Positions 13,301 through 25,300 of a stretch of DNA of 64,000 bases are shown piece by piece. The notes below the pieces were generated by a model, which was given only the letters and a program-made list of their open reading frames with translations, was not told where the DNA came from and did no database searches. The DNA is from Antedon mediterranea (lineage: Eukaryota; Echinodermata; Crinoidea; Comatulida; Antedonidae): contig NC_092672.1 of the NCBI RefSeq assembly GCF_964355755.1, forward strand, positions 25,108,501-25,172,500. The letters are read 5' to 3'. Both the position numbers and the translations under genes were made by a program. How positions within the stretch are numbered: the stretch's first letter is position 1; each line of letters opens with the position of its first letter.

Positions 13301-16300
13301 AATCGAAAGACAAACTACGACACCCCAATATTCAACATCAAAACATGTTTTATTGTCAGTGGAATAGCAACACTTACTTGATTCATGAGAGCAAATATAC
13401 TGATGTTGCCTTCAATAACATCAAGACATGTTTTATTGTCAGTAAAGTCTTCAAATTGCCATGGAATTCCCTCAGATTGACAGTCATCCTAGAATAATAC
13501 AAACATGGCTGTTTAATCAGCAGTATAATTATGTTTATAAAGGTTCATCATTATCACTGTTAGAGAAAAAAAGTGAAAGATAATTCTCATAAACTTTAAT
13601 TATTATTGTTATCTTAATTATCATTTTATATTGTATTATAATTATACTAGTATTTTGATATTATTAAGTTTTTACAAGATTTGTTTGATATCAACTAAAA
13701 GAAGTGCCATATTATTTTTCTCCATTTTTTTAAATGAATAAAAGAACTGTTGTTATTATCACTCTTATATGGTGCTAATAAAACACTGTTGCACCAACTG
13801 TATATTGGCATACTCTATATATAGAAAATAAGTTTGTTGGAATACCTGTTCTGCTTTGAGGAAGTTGTGCACAAAATGTTGCTGAAGTTTCTCATTTGCA
13901 TAATTTATGCATAATTGCTCCAAACTGTTAAATGAAAAACTTTCAAATCCGTAGACATCCAGTAGACCAATGTAAGACTGCCAACTCCTGGCCATGGTAC
14001 TGTCATTAATGAATCCAACGAGCCAATCAAAAACTCTGAAACATTAAAACATAATTTAGTCAGTCTTCAAAGCTAGTTTTTTTTGGTAAAACCAAAGTGG
14101 GGTTGAAAACGTGTGCATGTAAACATTTTCTCCTGTTACATACTAACTACATGACAAAGAAAGAAAGAGAGATTAGGCAGAATAAAAATTAAATTAAATT
14201 GACTAAGTATTAGAGTTTGCATGTATGTATGTTTATTTTATTTTTGTGAATGTTTAAAGGTGTATGTAGGATTTGTTGTGGACAATCCGCCTCGGTGAAG
14301 ACAAGCATGCATATGGGGAAGCAAATAAAAGTTATTGGATTTGTACAACATCTTCTGTGGGTTTGTTTTGAATGTATAACAGGTCAGTAAATAAGCAAAT
14401 ACTGCACAACAAGAATCATTTTCAAAAGAGTAAGTAGGTTTCTTTCACTACAAACAAATATAGCTTTAATGTTTGTAAAATACCTGGCATAGAGTAACTT
14501 TGCAAGACAATCTCTCCTTGTATGACATTCATCTTTTATGCAAGGTTTCATAAAGACACTCTTTCTACGCTTGTGAGATGCAGTGATTTGTCGGAATGCA
14601 AGACATCTAGTTAAGGCATCAACATCAAGACCAAGTAACTGTGCAGCAGCATTAACAGAGGTGTCAACTCCTGATGAAGCAACATCAATAGTACAACAAT
14701 ATGATATATTGAATAATTAGTAAATTAGAAAATCGCTCTTTGGCTGAAATATTTTATCAACATTTTTTGAAGATGGAGAAGAATATTAATAAGATTATTT
14801 AAGATTTTAAAATGATATAATTATTAACGATATTTTTTTAGATATTTTTTAACCAACCTACCATAACATTAAGGTATTCCTTATGTCCGTTTTAGTTATT
14901 TCTCATATATTATATTATGGTAGAAATAAAAACAAATAAAAAAATACTTAAAAGATATATATACTGTTAATAGAATATTTTGAATTATAAGTAAACGCCA
15001 ATTTATTATAAACATAATCTATTAAAACTTTAAGGTCGCAACTACTTTAAGCTAAACTATAAATACTGTATGCAATCTTAAAGGTCGCAACTACTTTAAG
15101 CTAAACTATAAATACTGTATGCAATCTTAAAGGTCGCAACTACTTTAAGCTAAACTATAAATACTGTATGCAATCTTAAAGGTCGCAACTACTTTAAGCT
15201 AAACTATAAATACTGTATGCAATCTTAAAGGTCGCAACTACTTTAAGCTAAACTATAAATACTGTATGCAATCTTAAAGGTTGCAACTACTTTAAGCTAA
15301 ACTATAAATACTGTATGCAATCTTAAAGGTTGCAACTACTTTAAGCTAAACTATAAATACTGTATGCAATCTTAAAGCTTGCAACTACTTTAAGCTGAAC
15401 TATAAATACTGTATGCAATCTTTTTATTGGTATAATACAGAAAATAATTAAACAGCATAACCTTTATATCATTTACCTTGTTTTTCAGAATCAATTTCAC
15501 ATGGTCCAGTGACATCATCACTAATAAACTCTACATTTCCAAGATGAAGTATACCACTTAAAACCTACAAATAAACACATTTTCAAATTCAATTCAATAA
15601 TTCAAAAAATAGAATTTATAACATTACTATTAGATGTATGTACTGTATAAAAAACATCAAAGTCTATTATCACTAATTTATATACTACCATATGGTTTTC
15701 ATTACCATAAATTTGTAAAAGTTGTTTTGAATCAATATACTATCATAATTGTAAAAACTAGGTAAAAGTTCACTGATGTTTACTGTCCACATGTGCTGGA
15801 TTAGTTCAACCAAGGCATCTAAACACATTGCTTTGGTTCAGTTAGTTCACTGATGCTTACTGTCCACATGTGCTGGATTAGTTCAACCAAGGCATCTAAA
15901 CACATTGCTTTGGTTCAGTTAGTTCACTGATGTTTACTGTCCACATGTGCTGGATTAGTTCAACCAAGGCATCTAAACACATTGCTTTGGTTCAGTTAGT
16001 TCACTGATGTTTACTGTTCACATGTGCTGGATTAGTTCAACCAAGGCATCTAAACACATTGCTTTGGTTCAGTTAGTTCACTGATGTTTACTGTCCACAT
16101 GTGCTGGATTAGTTCACCCAAGGCATCTAAACACATTGCTTTGGTTCAGTTAGTTCACTGATGTTTACTGTTCACATGTGCTGGATTAGTTCAACCAATG
16201 CATCTAAACACATTGCTTTGGTTCAGTTAGTTCACTGATGTTTACTGTCCACATGTGCTGGATTAGTTCAACCAAGGCATCTAAACACATTGCTTTGGTT

Positions 16301-19300
16301 CAGTATAGTTCACTGATGTTTACTGTCCACATGTGCTGGATTAGTTCAACCAAGGCATCTAAACACATTGCTTTGGTTCAGTTAGTTCACTGATGCTTAC
16401 TGTCCACATGTGCTGGATTAGTTCAACCAAGGCATCTAAACACATTGCTTTGGTTCAGTTAGTTCACTGATGTTTACTGTCCACATGTGCTGGATTAGTT
16501 CAACCAAGGCATCTAAACACATTGCTTTGGTTCAGTTAGTTCACTGATGTTTACTGTTCACATGTGCTGGATTAGTTCAACCAAGGCATCTAAACACATT
16601 GCTTTGGTTCAGTTAGTTCACTGATGTTTACTGTCCACATGTGCTGGATTAGTTCAACCAAGGCATCTAAACACATTGCTTTGGTTCAGTTAGTTCACTG
16701 ATGTTTACTGTTCACATGTGCTGGATTAGTTCAACCAATGCATCTAAACACATTGCTTTGGTTCAGTTAGTTCACTGATGTTTACTGTCCACATGTGCTG
16801 GATTAGTTCAACCAAGGCATCTAAACACATTGCTTTGGTTCAGTATAGTTCACTGATGTTTACTGTCCACATGTGCTGGATTAGTTCAACCAAGGCATCT
16901 AAACACATTGCTTTGGTTCAGTTAGTTCACTGATGTTTACTGTCCACATGTGCTGGATTAGTTCAACCAAGGCATCTAAACACATTGCTTTGGTTCAGTT
17001 AGTTCACTGATGTTTACTGTTCACATGTGCTGGATTAGTTCAACCAAGGCATCTAAACACATTGCTTTGGTTCAGTTAGTTCACTGATGTTTACTGTTCA
17101 CATGTGCTGGATTAGTTCAACCAAGGCATCTAAACACATTGCTTTGGTTCAGTTAGTTCACTGATGTTTACTGTTCACATGTGCTAGATTAGTTCAACCA
17201 AGGCATCTAAACACATTGCTTTGGTTCAGTTAGTTCACTGATGTTTACTGTCCACATGTGCTGGATTAGTTCAACCAAGGCATCTAAACACATTGCTTTG
17301 GTTCAGTTAGTTCACTGATGTTTACTGTCCACATGTGCTGGATTAGTTCAACCAAGGCATCTAAACACATTGCTTTGGTTCAGTTAGTTCAGTGATGTTT
17401 ACTGTCCACATGTGCTGGATTAGTTCAACCAAGGCATCTAAACACATTGCTTTGGTTCAGAATAGTTCACTGATGTTTATAATTCTTGTTGCTGTGACCT
17501 CCTGCTAAGTCCAACATTAGACATCGCTTACTAACTAATTAAGTAAAAGTGTCTTACTTTAAATAATTCTTGTTGCTGTGACCTGCTAAGTCCAACATTA
17601 CACATTGCTTGCTTTGTAACTATAAAATCTTGTTTATCCTTTTGATTACATGCATCTTCTGAACGGTTTAGTGGCACATAGTTTAAGTTGTCTGAACTCA
17701 ATACATTTGGTAGTAACCAGTTCCTCCTTTCCCTTTCATTTGCGCCAAACAGCATCTATGATAATTTGAAAGAAGAAATGTTAATGATATTATTAAAAAG
17801 ACTAATAATGAGAATAATATAAACTAATAAAATATTTCATGCTTTGATAACATTAGTAGAGTGAGTGCTTTCTTGCCCTATATTACAAAATATTACAAAG
17901 TGACAATTTTGTTTCAAGATGTTTAATATCAGTACCAGAAAGATCCTTTTCACATTTGCCTACATTGATCTCCAGACTTATTACATGTTTTCATATTTAC
18001 TCACGAACCTTGTGAAATCACGGGACAAGTATTGTCATTGTATAGTTGATGGTGCTATCATTAGTACAATCTCAAGTTTGTGAGGAAAAAAAAGTCACGC
18101 TTCAATACTTTCAAATAGGTGTACGGTCAGTTAAATACCAGGACAAAGCACAAATGCGCAGAACAAACAAAAAAACAGGCCCCTGTGAATATCAGTAGAA
18201 TTTTAACAACCTGATTACAACCAAAGGTAGGCTATTAGCCTACACACTTTAGAAACATGGCAACAGAAATATATTGCAGGGTTTTCTCTAACCTGCAGAA
18301 AATATGCAAATGTGTCACAGTTCCAACAGTTAAGTTAAACAGTTGGTTATCCGGTTTAAAGGTACACAAAAATGAAACATAACTAATACTAACTTGGTAA
18401 AAAATGTGAAAATTCCTGGCACCATCACATTGATAAACAACTCTAGTTTTCTCAAGAAGATATGTCTGAATAGAAGCAACAACAACATGATTTCCACTGA
18501 AAACAAAATTGTAAAGTTAAAATAAGAATTGCTCTTGTGTGTAATTTCATTCTTGCCTGCTATGACACACAAAATGGCATATGTAGAAACTCAAAATGCA
18601 TGGCCTGTATACAGTATGTTGGTTGAACATTGACAAATAAAAATAATGTATGAAACTTACCGACTGAATTGTAGCTGAATGTACTTTCCAAAGCGGCTAC
18701 TATTGTGATTCCTGGTTGTGCTAGCATTGCCTAAGAAAATGAAATAATAGTTGTCTAACAGAGATGGAGTTGTAGGGAGGTGTAGGGTACTGGGTGGCAA
18801 AAGATTAATATTACTGTATATATATATACTGGAGTAGGCCATCAAATATTGCCATCAATTGCAATTAATTCTACTAGTCTTAATGATACCAAATCTGCCA
18901 AAAATTTAATTTGACCATAAAATCACACCAAATTCATATTTAGAACATACTGTAAGTTGCCCACTGCTCATCAACAGTTTTAGCCTATATATTAGGAGTT
19001 TAAAGGATTTTGGCACCATGACTGAAGGTTAAAGATATGCTAGAATTACAAAATGTAAAATCAGTACACAAACTGCTTTAAATTAGCATTTTAAATTTCA
19101 TTTTACATAAAGCGTTAATCAATTTTAGGTTAGGTGTAGCTTTATTTATTTATTTATTTTTAAATCAGTATGATACTTATTGACTTTTATATTTCAGTTT
19201 TTTCAGGGAAGAGTTAAATTACAATTTAATTTAACTCTTCCCTGGTTTTCTTGTAATTGTAATGGTACACTATCATTATGCTCATTTTTATTTGGTTCTC

Positions 19301-22300
19301 ATCTCTTTATCGACTGTTCTTATTCTATTTTTTTCTTTATCTGTTGATGATAATGATGATGAATATAGAAAATTTGATATATTGATATGATTTAAAAATG
19401 CTGATTTTGTATATTTAACAAAAATAAAGGTCCAACTTCTAGCGATGTTTCTTAGGACCATAACAGTACATAGATGTTTTTACATTTGAGAATGACATGT
19501 GTATCTTACTGTACTTTATTAAAGATAAACATAATAATTACCAAATGCTTCAAGAATATGATTTGAGTCTAATATTCTACGTTCAATGCAATCTGCTGGT
19601 GATGGTGTAAAACCACTATGAACAAAAAAGACAACAAGTTATCACAAATAAGTAACAAAACAGAGACAAATCTATAATTATGATGAAATAAAAACTGTAA
19701 TTTTACATACATGAGAGTGTTTAATGATATTAAATTAAATGTGTTTATTTTTATTACCCAGGGTTACATACTGCCACCATTGTCAGATATTTTAGTAAAC
19801 ATCTTGCATTCCATGTCTGTAATAAAACAATAATAAATAACAGAGAATAACAAACGTTTTTGTATTTTCACAAAAAATATTGACAAACTGCCTTTGTGAA
19901 AATGGGTTGCCAACATTCCCTCTTTGCACGTCTGGCAAGCATTTATGTGACATTCAATAAATGCTGATTTTGTAACAGTGTCCTTTGAAACAGTAAAAAC
20001 AAATTATAGCACTCTCTATTACTTGTCCATGCTTTTAGCCTCTCTATTTTTATTCAAGTTTGGGCCTCTCTATTATTTCCAAATAAACAAGAAATGGTTT
20101 TAAAGGTAAAAAATTGACTCTGATTACATTGGTGAAAACAAACGTAAAACAGAAATTGTTGAATTACCTTTCCAGAACCACTTTCACCGCTGACAATTAT
20201 TGACTGATTAATCTTGTCTAGTCTTCTAGTAAGATTACACAAAGCTGTTTCTGCAATTCCAAATACATGTGGTGGGTGTGCCTGAAAAAAAAAAAAATAA
20301 AGATGTATATTCCCCAAAAAACATGAAAATGAGGATTAATAAAATCAAGCCATTTTGCTGTTTTAAAAAAGTTATTCATTTTAAAGAAATAAAAACAAAC
20401 AAATATAGTGTTTTTACTTTAAAAAAAGACAAAATTAATGGTTAAACTTAACCAAATGTTAAAAAATTACAGTTTTTCAGGTAAATAATGTTTTTTTTCC
20501 AATTTTTGGTCAAAGTGAATAACTACAGTATTATGTGACATAAAATAGCATATTCAGCAAAACAATTATCTTTTCAGAGGAGCTCTGCATATATCTCTAA
20601 GTTCTCACTTCTAAGTGCAACTGAGGACATATTAATATTTTTGCCCAATATTGAAGATAAAGTGAAGTCAAGATTTTAATAGTGATGTCACCAACATATC
20701 AATTTTCCTAAAAATCAATAGTATACTAGCAAATTATTGTTTACCTTTTGATCACTATGGTAACGATGAATCATATGAACATCAAAATGTCCAGTTTCTT
20801 TGAAAGGATTTAAAGTAACAAGGGTGTTGCCAGTCTGAGTGTGGTATCTACCAGCTAAGTAGCGCTCACGTAAACAGTTCAGCACTATGAACAGAAAACA
20901 TTAGAAGTAACAAGTGTGTTGCCAGTCTGAGTGTGGTATCTACCAGCTAAGTACCGCTCATGTAAACAGTTCAGCACTATGAACAGAAAACATTTTGTTA
21001 AGTAACAAGTGTGTTGCCAGTCTGAGTGTGGTATCTACCAGCTAAGTACCGCTCATGTAAACAGTTCAGCACTATGAACAGAAAACATTTTGTTAAGTAA
21101 CAAGTGTGTTTCCAGTCTGAGTGTGGTATCTACCAGCTAAGTACCGCTCATGTAAACAGTTCAGCACTATGAACAGAAAACATTTTGTTAAGTAACAAGT
21201 GTGTTGCCAGTCTGAGTGTGGTATCTACCAGCTAAGTACCGCTCACATAAACAGTTCAGCACTATGAACAGAAAACATTAGAAGTAACAAGTGTGTTGCC
21301 AGTCTAAGTGTGGTATCTACCAGCTAAGTACTGCTCAAGTGTGTTGCCAATATTTTGTCAAATTTTCTTCAAATTATTCGCTGTTCTACTCTAAAAATGT
21401 ATTACTGAACTATAAATTTTATTTTAAAGTGAGTATTTAATTTGGAAAAATTTGAAGGAAAATGTTGGATTCATCCAAATTGTGGTCTTTGATCTCTAAT
21501 TAGTTAGAGGGAGGCAACAGCTAATGGTAAAAAATAGGTGATCATCTGGCTTTAAATTAGATTGAGCTTTTAATTAAAGGGGTCTTTAATAGAAGGAAGA
21601 CCTGTATAGTACTAACAACCATTGAAACATGTGTCTACTATTAATTCACTTACCAGCAGGTTCTGAGAGAGGATTAAGTAAAACAAGATCATCTGTATTG
21701 ATCCAATCTGTTTGAGTACACAGCACTGGATAGCCAGCATGACCACGTATCACAACCTCCTAGACAATGAAGTTACAAGCAATATTTAAAATACATTATA
21801 TAGAATACTTAGTAGCAAGGTTGGGTTGTTGACATAGATGGTATGCTTCCCTCCCCTCCTTACCTCACAATTATATTTTGTGTCTATAATCTTGCTATCA
21901 CTAAAACATGAATTAACACATGCTGGAACCCAAACCTCTTACCTGGCCATTAGATTTAGTGACTATAATCTTGCCATCACTAAAACATGAATCAACACAC
22001 GCTGGAACCCAAACCTCTTACCTGGCCATTAGATTTAGTGACTATAATCTTGCCATCACTAAAACATGAATCAACACATGCTGGAACCCAAACCTCTTAC
22101 CTGGCCATTAGATTTAGTGACTATAATCTTGCCATCACTAAAACATGAATTAACACATGCTGGAACCCAAACCTCTTACCTGGCCATTCGATTTAGTGAC
22201 TATAATTTTGCCATCACTAAAACATGAATTAACACACGCTGGAACCCAAACCTCTTACCTGGCCATTAGATTTAGTGACTATAATCTTGCCATCACTAAA

Positions 22301-25300
22301 CATGAATTAACACACGCTGGAACCCAAACCTCTTACCTGGCCATTAGATTTAGTCACTATAATCTTGCCATCACTAAAACATGAATCAACACATGCTGGA
22401 ACCCAAACCTCTTACCTGGCCATTAGATTTAGTGACTATAATCTTGCCATCACTAAAACATGAATTAACACATGCTGGAACCCAAACCTCTTACCTGGCC
22501 ATTCGATTTAGTGACTATAATCTTGCCATCACTAAAACATGAATTAACACACGCTGGAACCCAAACCTCTTACCTGGCCATTAGATTTAGTAACTATAAT
22601 CTTGCCATCACTAAACATGAATTAACACACGCTGGAACCCAAACCTCTTACCTGGCCATTAGATTTAGTCACTATAATCTTGCCATCACTAAAACATGAA
22701 TCAACACACACTGGAACCCAAACCTCTTACCTGGCCATTAGATTTAGTGACTGTAATCTTGCCATCACTAAAACATGAATTAACACATGCTGGAACCCAA
22801 ACCTCTTACCTGGTCATTAGATTTAGTGATTATAATCTTGCCATCACTAAAACATGAATCAACACACACTGGAACCAAAACCTCTTACCTGGCCATTATA
22901 TTTAGTGACTATAATCTTGTCATCACTAAAACATGAATTAACACACGCTGGAACCCAAACCTCTTACCTGGCCATTAGATTTAGTGACTATAAACTTGCC
23001 ATCACTAAAACATGAATTAACACACGCTGGAACCCAAACCTCTTACCTGGCCATTAGATTTAGTGACTATAATCTTGCCATCACTAAAACATGAACTAAC
23101 ACACGCTGGAACCCAAACCTCTTACCTGGCCATTATATTTAGTGACTATAATCTTGCCATCACTAAAACATGAATTAACACACGCTGGAACCCAAACCTC
23201 TTTTTCATCATGTATCCACACCATTAACCCCTGAAAGTACAGTAAACAGTTCATTATTCAATTCAATCAACTTTTATTATCCACAATCTGATTCTTTTGG
23301 TTGTGGCAGACTCACAAATGTAAACAAACATTTAAAACAAACATTTAAAATACACATGTATACAAATTATTGCTAAAGAGTAATTTTTGTAAAGTCTAAC
23401 AGCTTTCATAATAAATTATTCATTTGGAGCTTTGAGGACTAAAATATGTATTGAAAAGAGGATGTGTTTCATTTTGAAGGATCTAATAGTAATTATTCTG
23501 TATATAATTCTTTATGTTAAAACCATTCATGAATACGTACATGTGTGACGTTTCAACTTGTTTTTAACAAGTCAGGCAATGACTATTTGTAATTTGTAAT
23601 AGTCTGTGATTTTCCGAAGTTCTTTGCCTTTTTAGGGGGCGCTAATCTACAACTAGCAAAGCTACAGTACTCCTAGCAACTACTAACATCTAGTCAGTTG
23701 CCAGATGAAGACTTATTAAAAACAAGTTGAAACGTTGCACATGTACGTATTATTTTTAAACAATCTACTGACTTAAAGAAGGGCTAGACAGATGGAATTA
23801 GTAAATTAACCAGCCATGTGTGGGCAACCATTTCATTCCATGTTTTAATACCCTAATGAATAACTGTGCCAAGTGTCAGAATTTTCACTTCAGGTCTACT
23901 AAAGTAGGCCTACTATGCATGACAGAGAGAATATCAACAGCATTTTCCTTTACCTTTTTGAAACGACATGCTGGTTTCTTTTTAACTTGTGGTGGAATGC
24001 ATCTAGGCCTAGATTTAGTAATAATCTGAAAAAAATAGCGAAATGCTAAATTTTTACAAACAAATTTTTATGAACATATAACCACTTGTGACCTTGCCTA
24101 GCTAGGAATTTAAATGGTTATTTGGCCCTATACTACTATTATAGCCTAGACAGGCCTGCCTATAGTACTAAGTACTAGGACCAGGCTAGGCTTTTGCAGA
24201 AAAGTGTAGTCGGTCTGATTTGATTTGAATTGATTAGAAAATCATCATAAAAAATACATACAAAAGAAAGTGATAACATAAATTACTGACATTACAAATA
24301 ATACAATTATAAAAGATTTTGCAGGATAGCCCAAAAAGCTTAGGCCTAAATAAACATTCATCCCTTATAGTACCAAACAAATATTGACCAGAACCAGCAA
24401 TCAGCAACGCTCCATACCGAACACCCGATTTTATCGGAACCAAAATAAAACGTTATCGATTTTACCATTATATCAAACATAAAACTACCGCATTGGGCCC
24501 TGCGCTAATACGATCGGGCCCAGCAAATGAGACGATAGAGACCAAACTGGTTCCTAACACATGAGACGATCGGGCCAACGCATGAGACGATCGAGACCAC
24601 GTTTTCTGGGCCCAAGACGATCGGGCAGCAAATAAAAAAAATTTACTGTGATAACCGGCCTAGACTTAGGTTAGGCCTAATATAGTAATAATACGATTTT
24701 GATCCAAGTCGGCCCTAAACCGTCTCAGCTAAAGTCAAGTTGGCCCCAAGTCAAGTCGGCCCCAAGTCAAGTCGGCCTCAAGTCAACTCGGCCTCAAGTC
24801 AACTCGGCCAAAAAATAATCGGTCAACTCGGCCCCGTTAAAGTATGGAACGCAAAAAGTGCAAATGAAGGGGATTGATAAAATAATATTTCTTCACAATT
24901 TTTTAACTATGAATAATTCTGACTTTTAATGAATATTAATATTTAGACAATAATATATTTAGCAAAAAAAATAGGAATGATTTCACCAACTTTCCTTTAT
25001 TTACGTTTAATAAAATTTCAAATTGCACAATTGAAAACAATTCGTAGCTGCGCCTCCCTGCGCGTTTGGCAGCTTTTTCGATATCTACAACTGCTATGTG
25101 TTTTCGCTGACCGGGGGATTCCCCTTTTTTAAAAACGCAAAGCATGGACAAAAACGATGTACGATCATTTTTTCTATGGCCAAATGTGATGGAACGTAGG
25201 CCTCCTTCTTCGATTTACTAAATGCAATAGGCCTACCTGCACGTGTTTTTGTAACACGCGGGTACTTCTATTCATTCATTCATTCATTCATTTTTTTATA

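Noticed and set aside
22157-22699. Two 75-residue ORFs with repeated sequence
   Set aside because: They are antisense readings of the exon-derived 79-bp array.
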